This document shows positions 1 through 11,579 of a DNA stretch of 64,000 nt, one piece after another (the first letter of the stretch is position 1; the number at the start of each line of letters is the position of its first letter). The stretch lies in the NCBI GenBank assembly GCA_029851415.1, contig CM056743.1, positions 10,408,727-10,472,726 on the forward strand. Direction: 5' to 3'. A program made the translations under genes and the position numbers. This stretch comes from Eretmocerus hayati (Eukaryota > Arthropoda > Insecta > Hymenoptera > Aphelinidae). Under the pieces are notes generated by a model. The model searched no databases and was not told the DNA's origin. It saw only the letters and a program-made list of their open reading frames with translations.

Positions 1-175
1 ACGGCTATCTTTGTACGCGTCGAGTTAGTTCTTTGTCTTAAGTTCGATCCTCCAGTCTCGCATTCTGAACAGCTTTGTTAAAATCAGCTATTTTGCTTAA
101 CTTTTCGACATCAACCGATATGGAAAATCCGCCTCTGAAGGGGTGATTGGTATTTAACCCATATTACAGCCTCAT

Positions 176-434
176 GGAGTTGACCCCCAGGAGGTTGATG
201 TCTCACATCGACGGAGGTTCTCGCACTTCCATTTGCATTACTGGAAAACAAGAGCTCTATGGTGTAGCTTGTTTTCTCCTTGGATAAAACAAAGTGGCAC
301 AGGATTTGATGAATTGACATTCTTTTAGTTGTGTGCAAAGGCGGCAAGGCAAGTTTTCTTATAGATCTGAAGACTTTGGAGTTGACCCCCAGGAGGTTGA
401 TGTCTCACATCGACGGAGGTTCTCGCACTTCCAT
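176..434. repeat. 57-bp direct repeat pair
   Basis: The segment 176-232 recurs almost identically at 378-434 in the same orientation (both start GGAGTTGACCCCCAGGAGG and end CGCACTTCCAT). The 145 bp between them are unrelated. This looks like a local duplication or two ends of a degraded repeat. No coding role is supported. Confidence 0.75.
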
Positions 435-639
435 GAAAAATTCTCGAGTAATGGAGAACAGACCCGGGAGATTGATACGTTATTGATCTTGTCTCACGTA
501 TTTCATTCTCGGAGGAAATCGCAGCTCTTCATTGAGACCTCAAATATTCTGCGGACCCCTTTAATTTTTTTTCTCATTAGCCGTAATGCATCTCAGCGAA
601 CCAACACGATCATCACGTTTTCTATCCTTCTATCCTAGA

Positions 640-1471
640 ATGAAGCTTCATCCAGAATTTACAGTACTCGTTGCGACCCCCTTGGCACGACCGTTCTCCA
701 GATGTGATAATATTCGCGCTGGAATCATATTATTAGACGGGCTTTTCTCTCTCTTCCCGTAATTCAGACATGTCTGTTGAAAAATGAATTTAGCAGTTTT
801 GCGTTGGTTACCATGCATTGTATCAGGTTACCAATAAAAAAAAGGGGTACAAGGCCATTACTTATACGCTTCATCGGACGCTCGCGTCGTATTTTAGCCT
901 CTGATATCACAGATAGATGGTATATCCATCACGGCTCGGCTCGCCCTCTGTCCCTTGGTCTTGGGACACCTTGTACGGTCTCTAATCCTCCCTCGTCGAC
1001 CGATCATCGTCTGACAAACCCTTCTCTCTTTTTCCGTAATTTGGACATCGTTCCCCTCTGCAAAACAATGTGTTCTCTCGCTAGATTCCTAAGAAAATCA
1101 GTCTGCGGGGTTTCTCTCCCTTTACTTCGGAGGCTCTATTAGAACTCCTCTGTTAACGATATCTTTCGCGCGCAGTAGTAGATATTACAGGCGGCAGCAG
1201 ATCCAGTTTGCAGAGTTGCAGTCGTAATCATTATCTTATACAAATCAGCTGGGCATTCCACATAGCCCGGTATGTGCGGTTAATTTACTAGGGATTAATT
1301 ACGCCTCCGTCACAATCCCTTGAAATCATAACCTGTCCAAAAAGGTGGTCATCATATCCTCTGTAGAATCAAGCATATTATGTCTGACGGATGAATATTG
1401 GATTTTTTGGATATCCCTTGAAGGTTGGAATCTAACAAAATTCTACAGGAACAACGCTGGTTATTCACATC
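640..1471. other. No gene seen
   Basis: Mixed sequence with only short open frames and no recognisable domain, splice pattern or repeat partner inside the window. An open frame at 777-1142 (+) gives an unremarkable basic peptide and is probably chance. Confidence 0.5.
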
Positions 1472-1914
1472 CTATCGATCACGTTCAAACCGAGCACCTG
1501 TAAGACGCTTTGCGAGCAAGGTGAAATAGTATGATAATTCCTCCGCGCGTGATGATGATATCTTGACCTCCTCCACTCGATCCAATGTCAAATAAAGAGC
1601 TGAATTCGGATTCTGGGAGTGAATCCACACGAACAACTTAAATTTGAGAAATTTTTTGAATTGATTTGGTCTATTCGAATGCGGGGAACCCGGACCAAAT
1701 GGCAAAAAAATTATTTTCTCCCTCAAACTTGGAACATTGACCACCGTGACCCACTTAGATATTGAATGAGTTTGTATTCAGCATATAAATGTACATGGAA
1801 ATCTCGAGGAACTACCGTATAAGGGGCTTTTTGAGGTGATTCAACTTGTTGATACGGAGAAAAGCAGGGGAAGACGATACAAAAGAATTTGTATTTTTTA
1901 TTGCCAACGACCAT
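1472..1914 (-). other. Possible decayed coding fragment, unidentified
   Basis: Two overlapping minus-strand open frames (1723-1914 and 1472-1744) give a continuous, non-repetitive and compositionally protein-like stretch if a -1/+1 shift near 1735 is allowed. The second contains a hydrophobic-aromatic run followed by LTLDRVEEVKISSSRAEEL. I do not recognise a family. It could be a remnant of a transposon polyprotein, an isolated exon, or chance. Confidence 0.2.
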
Positions 1915-2389
1915 GTTTTGGATTCGAGAATTACTTCACTCTTATTCTGAATACGTATTTCGTGATATTACAGATCGTGAAGCTTTTCTCTTGGTCTGAC
2001 AATTCTGATCTTACTACTTTTAGTATATCTATGATATTTTGATATTCATTGATTCGCGTACATGGGCAAATTAATCAATCCAGACAATATCGTGTATTGT
2101 ATATATTTTATTTCAGTTACTTTTTTGTCAATGGCACTATAGATCTGTGGTACGTGGAACACGTAAACTGTAGATTCAAGCTATTCTGAAAATGAAGTGA
2201 AGACTGCATCCTTTTAGTGATCCCATGAATTGTAGTTCGCTCACTTTTATCATTGTTGATTCGCAAACCAGATTCATTAGATGAGGAGTCGACCAATGAT
2301 AGTGAATAGCACATTAGTGCTCGAGAGCGTCATGAAATGACCAAATAGAGGGAAAAAAAGGATTCGACATACAAGGCCAAAAGCCGGGC

Positions 2390-2735
2390 TGAGATTTTGC
2401 GGAATAAGATGGCTGGCGTTCGATGGGATGAGCTGGGCTGGGATGAGATAGAGTGGGATGAGCTGAGATTGGAAAGGATGGGATGGATCGGGTTTACTGG
2501 CTGGGATGGAATGGGATGGGGACTGGCATGGGCTGGGATGGGCGATGGGTTGGGCCGAGCTGGAATGAACAAAGATGGACTAGGCTGGGATGGGATGACT
2601 GGGATGAGATAGGATGGGGTGAGATGGGATGCGATGGACCGGGCTGGACTGAGATGTGCCGGGATTGGCGATGGGGTGGTATGGGATAGGATGGGATGGA
2701 ATCGCTCGGGATGGGTGGGATGAGCTGAACTGGCA
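2390..2735. repeat. G-rich minisatellite (GGGATG/GAGCTG units)
   Basis: About 345 bp made of imperfect 5-15-bp units such as GGGATGGGATGAGCTGG. The purine-rich strand is strongly biased to G, so several frames stay open and yield Trp-Asp-Gly-rich pseudo-peptides on + and Ser-His-Pro-rich ones on -. It lies just upstream of the decayed zinc-finger gene. Confidence 0.85.
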
Positions 2736-2996
2736 TGTGCTCTTTCCGCTGAAACTCTCCTGATAACCCGTCAACGCCAGTTCTTTGTTATAAATCATGA
2801 CGGTTATAACCATCTAAGTTGAAACTCCCTCTTGGGCAGCAAATGGGACTCTGTCCTGCTCAATTCCACCCTCTCCCCTCCACCGTCCTTATACCAGTGA
2901 CTGAGTTTCATAAAAATATTAATCAGAGCCTCCTTCCCAGGTCTGTCTGGGTCTTGCCGAAGCCTTTGTTCTCGCAAAGACGAGCGTACTCTTGGT

Positions 2997-4065
2997 ATGA
3001 ACTCGACCACATACAATCTTCCTCGAAATGACGAGATTGACGGAGGTGACGATTCCAATGTGGCAAATTTGTATGGAAGTGAAAGTGATGTGGAGCCAGT
3101 ACATGAACTTATTGCTACACAGAAACCTATCGAATCGGCCACAGAGGACGAGCCATAGGCTCATTCTAATTCGTCTAACTTGATAATTATCCAGCCAAAT
3201 TCAATTGATGTGGAGCCAAGACACGATCCACATATTTCAGAAAAACATATGGAGTTGGGAGAAATCCATAGTGCCACCAACATTGCAACTCCATGTGTCG
3301 AGCTTCCGCAAGAGCCTAGCTATGCCCTCGCACATTCAGCAAGCATAGAGATCACGTGCACAGGTGGACCAGCAAAGGAATACTTGTGCCCATACTGTTA
3401 TGACAATGGCACAACCAACATGTTGAAAGGAAAAATCATTGATCACCTTTTGAGAAAACACACTGATCAAGATGTCGTACGGAAAATAAAATCGCTCCCT
3501 GCCGCAAAGAGAGATAAAAACGGAGAGTTGTCAGCCAAGATGAAAGAACGATCAAGGCTCATAGAGATCTTCCGCAAACGAGGGGCGGACATACACATTC
3601 AAATTATGAAAGTTGGTGATCAACCTCAAGTCGAAAGAAGGTCCAGTCACAAAACATTCCTCAACTCAAAACGAATGTGCAAAATTTGTCACGGTCTATT
3701 CTCTCAAAAAAGTTTGCATAAACATGAACCACTTTGTCGGTCAAAACACCGCCTCACAAAAAGAGCGCAAGAATCTTCTCGTGAGGCACACAACTTGGTA
3801 TTACGGAATTATCACCGAATAGCGAATGAGTTCATCCTGCCACACATAGTAAAGATGCAAAATGACCAAGCGGGCAATGAAGCTCGATTCGACATTGATA
3901 TTGTAAGAACAATGAATATGCTCGCAAAGAAACATGGGAACGATGAATCGAATCAGAGAGTTGCTGTCACCACTGGAAGACTTTTGGGTAAGATTAATAT
4001 TGGAATGAAGGCTCTACATCCAGAATATAAAGGTCTGAAAGACCTATTCCATCCAAACGAAGTGT
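2997..4065 (+). pseudogene. Zinc-finger gene, exon 1
   Basis: The frame opens at ATG 2997 (MNSTTYNLPRND...), runs 53 codons to TAG at 3156-3158, then continues in the same frame to 4065. The longest stop-free part is 3159-4065. It contains C-X2-C-X15-H-X4-H (CPYC...HLLRKH, near 3385-3460) and a second finger, CKICHGLFSQKSLHKHEPLC (3676-3740), a C-X2-C...H-X3-C arrangement. DVEP-H motifs occur on both sides of the TAG, which supports a once-continuous frame. The donor is GTAACT after 4065. With the acceptor ending at 4777 the junction reads FHPNEV-L-DELIEIANK without a shift. The stop could be a sequencing error, a real mutation, or a site removed in the mature message. Confidence 0.55.
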
Positions 4066-4777
4066 GTAACTGAGGGATTTTCTAGGGATGTAGGATCAGG
4101 GTTTAGGCATCGGAAGGACTCGAATCAGTTGTCAGAAAAGTCAATATATTGTAATAGAATGAAATAGAGATTTACATATTTACATTGGAGTTGATCTGAA
4201 ACATACAAAAGAGAAATGCTGAGTATATATCCTGGACGTTATGAGCTTACGTGTGCGTGCATTACATGGTTCGGTCTACCCTAAATATGAATTACATGTG
4301 AATGACTGACTCTACTGGTAGCCGGAGTGTACTTGGGGGCCTTTCTTCCTCGCCACGGGTGTACCCATGGAGGGGCAGGAGTCGGTACCCGCGATGACCT
4401 AGGTGTACCCGGATGATCGATGCGATCAACGGTGTCTTCAGGCTAGCCACTAGGAGAGCCCGGCGGCTGGCCGTTCGACTTCTCGCCATCTTCGGGGGAA
4501 TCCAAGGATGGAAAGGAGTACCGGCAGCTTCATCACTAACTTGTCTTGGCTCTGAGTGTGCCCGGAGACGAGAAAGATACGAGTCGACTGCTTGCGGTGA
4601 ACTGACTGCAATGTCTTCTCATGGCTCTACTGTATCTTATAGAGTGTTACATCGCTTGTGATTCGTTAGCCATCTGGTGGCCGAATCCTGAATTACCGTA
4701 GCGGCTAATATTTTTGCTCTGTACGAGCATGCTAAACCTAAGACGGCCTCGAGAGGTTTGGGTATGCTCATTACAAG
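4066..4777 (+). other. Intron of the zinc-finger gene with a GC-richer patch
   Basis: Inferred intron, 712 bp, from GTAACT to ATTACAAG. The stretch 4310-4640 is richer in G and C than its surroundings and shows several short open frames, none with a recognisable domain. It may be a separate inserted repeat. Confidence 0.45.
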
Positions 4778-5229
4778 TGGATGAATTGATCGAAATTGCT
4801 AATAAAATTGCAAAATTGGACCCTGTGACGGGACTTTTCAAATCTCCCACAACTGTACGGGATCTACATACGGCTATCGTCAGTGCAGTCGAAACACGCG
4901 CCTATGAGATTTCCTGTGGAGATCCTATTGACGAAGGAAACAGGATTGAGATTGTATCGGCTTTCTCAAGACAATTCGAATATCAGTGGAAGATTGGCAT
5001 GATTAAAATGGCAGGGGAATCAAAAACCCGAAAGAAACTTTCCGAAGGAATCGAGAAACTACCATCTCAAAAAGACGTTGACCTACTTGAAGATTATCTT
5101 TACGCCTCTGTTATCAAAGCTTGTAAAACTTTGGAAGAAGAGTGCACTGAGCAGATATACGATGCACTGCTTGAACCATGTCTTGGGTACCTTGCTAGCA
5201 GCAACAAACGCAGATCCAAGGAAGTTGAA
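4778..5229 (+). pseudogene. Zinc-finger gene, exon 2 (left part)
   Basis: The block encodes a charged, mostly helical segment beginning DELIEIANKIAKLDP, with a FKSPTTVRDLH motif, a long Lys/Glu-rich stretch and a terminal NKRRSKEVE. Codons 5221-5229 read GAA GTT GAA. The palindromic element follows at once and supplies a premature stop four codons later. On the far side of the element the frame resumes with GAA GTC GAA ATG CAA GCC (7220-7237) and stays open for about 20 codons to around 7285 (MQARRVHENNPETFPLC). Removing the element and one copy of the GAAGT(T/C)GAA duplication therefore leaves a continuous frame. Confidence 0.6.
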
Positions 5230-7219
5230 AACAACTATTTCTGAGGTGATTACATAACTCTTCTATAAAGAAATTTAGTCATTTCCGACCTATTTTCCTC
5301 CATCCTTCTGATGGTGTGATTGGTTTTCCAACTTCCGGCCAGCATAATCTCGAAAATTGGCCAGCAAAATTTGAAAGTGCTATAACTCAAAATTCCATGA
5401 TGTGTTATTTTTTGAGCTTCATGAGGTTATATTGTAAGTCAACATCGTCACTTTCAACGTACTCTTTCCTCAGCTTCTCAATGGCAAGTCAGTTTTTTTA
5501 ATTTTGGTTGATACTACTACATGCATAACGATACTATTGCAAGAATCACAGGAATTAGACTCCTGAAGACAAGAGAATCGGAATCACTCACTTTCCAGAA
5601 GATGTGATTCTAATTTCAAGGACAAAATTTGAGAGTAACAAAATGTGTTGGAAAAACCAATATACTTCCTTGTTTTTCATTTTCTTACTCACGGATAATA
5701 GTCCGGGCGCTGAGGGGGGTCTGAGTAGGCGACTCGTGTTCCAGAAGGTTTGAGGGTGTATTTTTATGTATTTCGAGGCGCTGAACCGAATGCGCGAGGT
5801 CGACAGTCCGTAAACCCGGCAGTTTTTTTGTGATGAACAATTTTAGTGTAAAATATGGTTTTTTGCAAAAAACTCGCAATGTATGCATTTTGACAAAAAA
5901 TTTTAGTAGACCAAAGTTGTAGAGCATAGAATTTCCTACAAAAAAGTCCCTACAAGTTTCCCGGAAAACCCAAACCTAGAGCGGGAAATCCGTGAAAACC
6001 GTACCACGCGCTTATACATGGGCTTATATGGGGCGGCCGATGCAGCGCTACTAAGCTCGCTGTGACTCTGACAGTTGTCAATCTATCGCATGTCGACCTC
6101 GTGCATCTTAAAGAGCATGAAATTTCCTTCAAAATGGTGCAGGCCTGATTCCGGTGAATGCAAACCCCTTCAAGTGTGGAGCGAGAGAAAGAACGAGAGC
6201 GGCCGAGTCGCAGCGCTGCAACACGATTTTTGCCTCAGAATCTGTATTTTCTCTCTTTCTCTCGCTCCACACTTGAAAGGGTTTGCATTCACCGGAATCA
6301 GGCCTGCACCATTTTGAAGGAAATTTCATGCTCTTTAAGATGCACGAGGTCGACATGCGATAGATTGACAACTGTCAGAGTCACAGCGAGCTTAGTAGCG
6401 CTGCATCGGCCGCCCCATATAAGCCCATGTATAAGCGCGTGGTACGGATTTCACGGACTTCCCGCTCTAGGTTTGGGTTTTCCGGGAAACTTGTAGGGAC
6501 CTTTCTGTAGGAAATTCTATGCTCTACAACTTTGGTCTTCTAAAATTTTTTGTCAAAATGCATACATTGCGAGTTTTTTGCAAAAAACCATATTTTACAC
6601 TAAAATTGTTCATCACAAAAAAACTGCCGGGTTTACGGACTGTCGACCTCGCGCATTCGGTTCAGCGCCTCGAAATACATAAAAATACACCCTCAAACCT
6701 TCTGGAACACGAGTCGCCTACTCAGACCCCCCTCAGCGCCCGGACTATTATCCGTGAGTAAGAAAATGAAAAACAAGGAAGTATATTGGTTTTTCCAACA
6801 CATTTTGTTACTCTCAAATTTTGTCCTTGAAATTAGAATCACATCTTCTGGAAAGTGAGTGATTCCGATTCTCTTGTCTTCAGGAGTCTAATTCCTGTGA
6901 TTCTTGCAATAGTATCGTTATGCATGTAGTAGTATCAACCAAAATTAAAAAAACTGACTTGCCATTGAGAAGCTGAGGAAAGAGTACGTTGAAAGTGACG
7001 ATGTTGACTTACAATATAACCTCATGAAGCTCAAAAAATAACACATCATGGAATTTTGAGTTATAGCACTTTCAAATTTTGCTGGCCAATTTTCGAGATT
7101 ATGCTGGCCGGAAGTTGGAAAACCAATCACACCATCAGAAGGATGGAGGAAAATAGGTCGGAAATGACTAAATTTCTTTATAGAAGAGTTATGTAATCAC
7201 CTCAGAAATAGTTGTTTTC
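5230..7219. mobile_element. ~2-kb near-perfect palindromic fold-back element
   Basis: The left arm (from about 5227 to 6193) and right arm (6255 to 7219) are inverted copies around a centre near 6223, leaving only about 60 bp unpaired. Arms differ at scattered positions, for example near 5940 versus 6505, so they have diverged. The ends are AACAACTATTTCTGAGG and its complement. The flanks are GAAGTTGAA (5221-5229) and GAAGTCGAA (7220-7228), an imperfect 9-bp duplication. Long inverted repeats with ~9-bp duplications are typical of Mutator-like non-autonomous elements, but that assignment is inference. The open frames inside occur as mirror pairs and show no known domain. It sits inside an exon of the zinc-finger gene. 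Confidence 0.85.
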
Positions 7220-7284
7220 GAAGTCGAAATGCAAGCCAGAAGAGTTCACGAGAATAACCCAGAAACATTTCCATTGTGTATAAG

Positions 7285-7747
7285 GAAGCAGTAACTCTTC
7301 TGCGACGAGCGTTCCTACACGAATGTGTTAGTCTCCGTGGCGTAGAGAAGAATGTGTCTCTCTCCGTGGGCTTAAGACGAAGCACTTATAATTTCCGTCC
7401 CTTCAAGAATGAAGTCTACGAATGTGCTAATTTTCGTGCCGCTGGGGATAATGTCTTACTTTCCGTGGCCTTAAGACGGAATACCTATAGTCTCTGTCCC
7501 TCCAAGAAAAAAATGCGCGAGTGTGTTAATCTCCGTGCAGTTTGAGGAGTAAGTGTTACTCTTCGTGCTCTTAAGCAGTAAGAGATAATCCTCGTGGCAC
7601 CGAGGCGTAAGTGTTGATCTTCGTGGCGTACACAGTGAGTGTTAATCTTCGTGGCCACAACAAAGCAAATGCTAATCTTCGGCCCCCGTGTTAGTCTTCG
7701 TGGGCGTTAGCGGATGTGATAATCTTCGTAAGAGGCGTCGATATGAC
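7285..7747 (+). mobile_element. Truncated copy of the GTGTTAATCTTCGTGG minisatellite element
   Basis: Imperfect ~40-bp units ending in AATCTTCGTGGC-type motifs. They run in the same order as 13080-13492 and close with the same terminus, CTTCGTAAGAGGCGTCGATAT. The left half found in the complete copy at 12517-13492 is absent here, so this is a one-armed derivative. It adjoins the remnant of exon 2 of the zinc-finger gene and lies where the missing middle of that gene would be expected. Confidence 0.8.
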
Positions 7748-8760
7748 AAACATCCATCCGTGGAAACTTGCTTCCAATGTGTCTCGGCTTATTGCGGCAT
7801 CTACGCGTTCTGAATCGATACAGCAACATACCTTACTCATGTATCTTGTGCTCACCTTGGCCAAAAGTTGGAATAGACCGAACTTGACGCGTGAAGCTCG
7901 AAAATCGCAAATTAGGGGTCAAAGTGTCATTCCCGTAGCTTCTCCGCACTCCTAAATTCGGCATCCAACTGCATGGTATGAGGATGTACGGTTACTGAAC
8001 CATTCTCACGTAAAAAAACATCAAATTTGAGCTTTCCTTGAACATGTTCTCAGTTTTAGCGTCACAACTAGGTCGTTCACCTGCCCAATCTGCGAGCACA
8101 TTATGTCTTCCAGTTTCCACCAACATTACCGTTTTGACAAGATGTGTTGCGTGAGAGCGTCTATCAACTGGGGAGCAATCATTCATGGGCACATTGTGAT
8201 CCTCTCCCTTCAAACTATCAAATGGCTGCTCCACAAACTTCGTTCGCTCCACTTCCAAGAAGTTGCGAGGCGCTCTTCTTCGAAAAAAACGTCGCAGCAA
8301 ATGAGAATGTCATTTCCGTCCCCATCTTGGAACTTGGTTGGAGTACATCAATAACACCGGCACACAAAATAAAAAATAGTATCTGTACTTTTGACCAGAC
8401 CCACTTTTCTTTATGTATTTTGGCACGCTGAATCCTAATCCGAGGTCGGTTTGGCCCGACTACTTCTTGTTTTCGAGAAAATCCTGAAAAATATGGAAAT
8501 AGCGCAGAATAGCACGATTTGCAAAGATATAAGTCGTTCTACTTCTCATAGGTCAAAGAATTGAATTCATTCATTCATATTCATGCAAAGAAACTCAACG
8601 AGAGGCATGGTACCTCTCGCATCCCTGCAAGAATCCCCCATATCTTCTTCCCATATCCCGAAAGACCTCCACCTCAGGAATGTCCCTTAGTCTATACGAA
8701 ATTGACTAATTCCCAAGTCTCAGGGTGACTTATCAGAATGACATACGTTTGTCTTTGTAG
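7748..8760. other. Unassigned stretch between zinc-finger gene blocks
   Basis: Only short open frames. The best are on the minus strand at 7992-8300 (102 codons, Arg-rich start) and on + at 8103-8354. Neither resembles the expected middle of the zinc-finger family, and no repeat partner was found. A remnant of the lost middle may be present but cannot be shown by eye. Confidence 0.4.
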
Positions 8761-9284
8761 GTACACAGAGTTTTGCAACGCCTCGTGCAAAAACAAATTG
8801 GGATTTTGAAAGTGCAATGATTGTATTAGATAGCCTGTACGAAGCTTACGAGAATAATGCATCAGTCACATCAAAGACATGTCAAGAGCTGATCAGTGCA
8901 AACCCGTGTTTGAAAAATCGCAGTGCTGCGACTATACGATCTTTCTTGCAAAATCAGAAGAAAAAATCTGATGCTGGAAAACCGACAGGATTTTTTCAGG
9001 CCTATTTGAAGAGGAAAGCACAGAAGAAAATCAACGAAGAGAATACTCTTTCAAAACCGGTTGAAACAAGAGTAAAAAAAGTCACCAAGTATAAAATACC
9101 AAACTCTGTATTCAGCCATTTTGCAGAGCATATTGAAAATGGAACGGTGCCAACTATAGAGGAGTGTTGTCACGTTATGAAGAGGTCACCCGGACTGAGA
9201 AACTTCGAGCCGGAGAAAAAGAAGAATTGGGTCGCACAAGTGACGAAAAGTAATTTAGAGAAAGCTCAACTGTTTGAGCAGTAG
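8761..9284 (+). pseudogene. Zinc-finger gene, last exon
   Basis: The acceptor GTCTTTGTAG ends at 8760. The frame then runs unbroken to TAG at 9282-9284 (about 174 codons). Two related helical modules are visible: residues after NWDFESAMIVLDSLYEAYEN ending in a CLKNRSAATIRSFLQN motif, and IPNSVFSHFAEHIENG...CCHVMKRSPGLRN ending in KKNWVAQVTKSN. Both have the pattern 'helix, conserved Cys, L-R/K-N-R, aromatic, helix' seen at the C-terminus of the same multicopy family. The Lys-rich linker between them may be a nuclear localisation signal. The exon begins in phase 1. The matching upstream donor was not found. Confidence 0.55.
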
Positions 9285-9424
9285 TTTTACGGAAAAGACT
9301 TGGGTCTCAAGTTTCCGTGCTGAATCATCTCAAGGGCATGTGAAAGCCAACTTTTACCGGCACCTCAAACCATTAACAAATCGATTCTTCTCCCGAGATC
9401 TAAGGTGAATCTAAAAAAAGTGAT

Positions 9425-9643
9425 CCCAAGTATGGAAGCTTTGGAATCAGATCTATCATTCAAAGAAAGAACCATGTTGATCGGTTGAATATTGCCTTCA
9501 AACTTTGGTTTCGAAGTTGACCATTGCATGAAAAAATACTCACACGCCTGACTTCAAAACCAAAGTTTGAAGGCAATATCCAATCAATTGAATCGATTCT
9601 TTTTTTAAATGATAGATCGCATCCGAAAGCTTCCATACTTGGA
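9425..9643. repeat. ~220-bp fold-back repeat
   Basis: CCAAGTATGGAAGCTTTGG at the left is mirrored by GAAAGCTTCCATACTTGG at the right, and ATATTGCCTTCAAACTTTGG near 9490 is mirrored by CCAAAGTTTGAAGGCAATAT near 9560. The spacer is about 40 bp. Confidence 0.8.
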
Positions 9644-10440
9644 AGTGCTTTTTCCGAGATAGTCCTCGAATAGTTCAGAAAATGATCAGAAGTATGACAT
9701 TGCGGAAGGCCCATGAGCTGTGATTTTGGCTGAGTCGAGGCAAGGTTGGGTTAGGTCATCTACCGCCCACACCAGCTGTTGTTATTGTTTTGAATGAACG
9801 ATGATGGACTGTCGTGAGTTGTCGCGCGGTACTCATATTTGACTTGCACATAATAAAAATCAGGAACAGAAAATTCATTCGTTGGCAAATCTTTATGAAA
9901 AATAGTAATAACTTTGTTCATATCTGAGGAGAACCAATCCAAGTATTGACAATCTGAGTGACAATCCTGTTTCTTGAGGCAATTACTCGCTCCTTGATTT
10001 AAAAAGCAGTGAATATATATAAGAGTGACAGTGATAATCATTCTGAGCCTTGAAGTGACTCAATAATTTACAATAATAGTAATCAACGAGGCAAGGCTTT
10101 ATTGATATTGACATCCAAATCTAAGCCTTTCGAGGTATGAAATTGTCTTTCGTGGACATCAAAAATCTTCATACAGAATGTGGAGTTAGCATTACCCAAG
10201 ATATAGATGAAGTTACATACTTGAAAACAGATCAGAAGAAGAACCACTTGATTGATAAACTGAAAGGAAAGGCATGCATCCACCAAACTTGCAAAAAATA
10301 CCCTCTCTATACAGATACATGAGATAGCTCATCAGATAGGTTTACAACCTTTCGGTCTCACCAAACTGGGTATTTCAGAATGTTCCTATAATGTGAAGGC
10401 CTTCAGATGATTTCAGAGCAAACTAATGATTCTATGTATT
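9644..10440. other. No secure gene
   Basis: Mixed AT-rich sequence. A 61-codon frame at 10137-10322 (+) with two Cys pairs (CGVSITQ...CIHQTCKK) is not repetitive but has no supporting splice context or recognisable family. A minus-strand frame at 9760-10041 overlaps nothing convincing. Confidence 0.4.
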
Positions 10441-10474
10441 TGATGTTTCAACTACAATATGTCAAAATACTTGG

Positions 10475-11560
10475 TCCAAATAGTGAGCACGGGTAAGTCT
10501 TAAAGCAGAAGTAGATATTTGAAGTTTGCTATAAGGTTCAATTTGTGTTTACTCAAATCCCTGTATTATAGAGGGGTGAATCCACATTCATTTATTCAGA
10601 TCTATTGAGAATTAGAGTTAGTCGTGGAGATTTTGTGACTCAAAATTGAAAAGTCACAAGGTGGATTCCACTCTACAAAGAATGAAGTGATAAAATTTAG
10701 AATCTTATTATCATGAGTTGACCTCTGGAACACATTCGATTGATCTCACCATGTTACTGAAGGTTCCAACTAGGATATCTTGAAATTACCTAGATCAAAT
10801 GGCGCGACCGGGTGACTCTTAGAGCAAAAGTAAATGAGTGGTCATTGCTATAAGCTTCAATTTTTATCTGCTGAGATCCCTGTATTTTAGAGGGGTGATC
10901 TCATATTCACTTTTTTGAATCTATTGAGAATTGGCTTAGTTGTGGAGTTTTTGTGACTTGAAATTGAAAAGTTACATGGTCATTCCACAAAGAATTTACT
11001 GATGAAATTTAGAATCTCATTGTCATGAGTTGATCTCTGAATCATGTTTGATTGATTTTACCATACCACTCTAGGATCCAACCAGAATGTCTTGTAATCG
11101 CCTGGTCCAAATGGAGCGCCCGGGTGAATTTTAGAGCGAAAGTGAATTCGTGGACATTGCAGTGAGCTCCAATTTGTGTTTGCTGAGATCCCTAGATTTT
11201 ACAGGAGTGATCTCATATTCATTTGTTTCAATCTGTTGAAAACTTGCCCAGCTGTGGAGCTTTTGTGACTTGGAATTGGAAACTTACATGGTAAATTCTA
11301 TGATACCATGTATTTATTGGTGGAATTCAGAATCTCATTGTTATTTGTGTGCCCTTAGATTATCTCTGATCAATCTGATCATTCTTTTCATGGTTTCAAC
11401 AAGAGTACCTTGAAATATTTGTTCAGAATAGCTTGCTTGAGTGACTTCGAGAGCGAAAGCTGATCTTGGGCATGCCACGAGCTCCCAATTATGTTTGTTG
11501 AGATATTTATATTCCAGCGGTGTGATTTCATCTCCATTCCAAGGAATGCCATGAACGTAT
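10475..11560. repeat. ~310-bp tandem repeat, about 3.5 copies
   Basis: Successive units start with variants of TCCAAATGG-GCG-CCGGGTGA (near 10475, 10797, 11107, with a degraded fourth near 11430). Each contains 'AGAGGGGTGATCTCATATTCA', the GAATCT-ATTGAGAA segment and a TTTTGTGACTTGAAATTG segment in the same order. Copies are diverged (roughly 80% by eye), so the array is old. Confidence 0.75.
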
Positions 11561-11579
11561 GTATTCAAATGAGATCTAC

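Larger units (their letters stand above)
2997..9284 (+). pseudogene. Decayed C2H2 zinc-finger gene, interrupted by insertions
   Basis: Three coding blocks in one orientation make a gene model: 2997-4065, 4778-5229 resuming at 7229-7284, and 8761-9284. The first has two zinc-binding motifs. The second is a charged alpha-helical region that ends in an NKRRSKEVE motif. The third carries two diverged copies of a short helical module. The order resembles a multicopy family of uncharacterised proteins in invertebrate and fish genomes, in which a tyrosine-recombinase-like region lies between the second and third blocks. That comparison is from memory and is inference. The expected middle region is missing here and is replaced by a palindromic element, a minisatellite and unrecognised DNA. 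An in-frame TAG at 3156-3158 also interrupts the reading frame. The gene is probably dead, although blocks 1 and 3 stay open over long stretches, so decay seems recent. Confidence 0.6.

Noticed and set aside
2397..2813. Trp/Gly/Asp-rich and Ser/His/Pro-rich frames
   Set aside because: Products of the GGGATG minisatellite.
6075..6496. Mirrored frames of 80-112 codons in the 2-kb palindrome
   Set aside because: Each has a near-identical partner on the other arm. No known domain and no splice context.
5227..7219. Palindrome as an assembly mirror artefact
   Set aside because: Arms differ at scattered bases, and a target-like duplication flanks the element within a coding frame.
7992..8300. 102-codon minus-strand frame in the zinc-finger locus
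   Set aside because: An Arg-rich start and no recognisable family. It could be a fragment of another transposon, but nothing supports a call.
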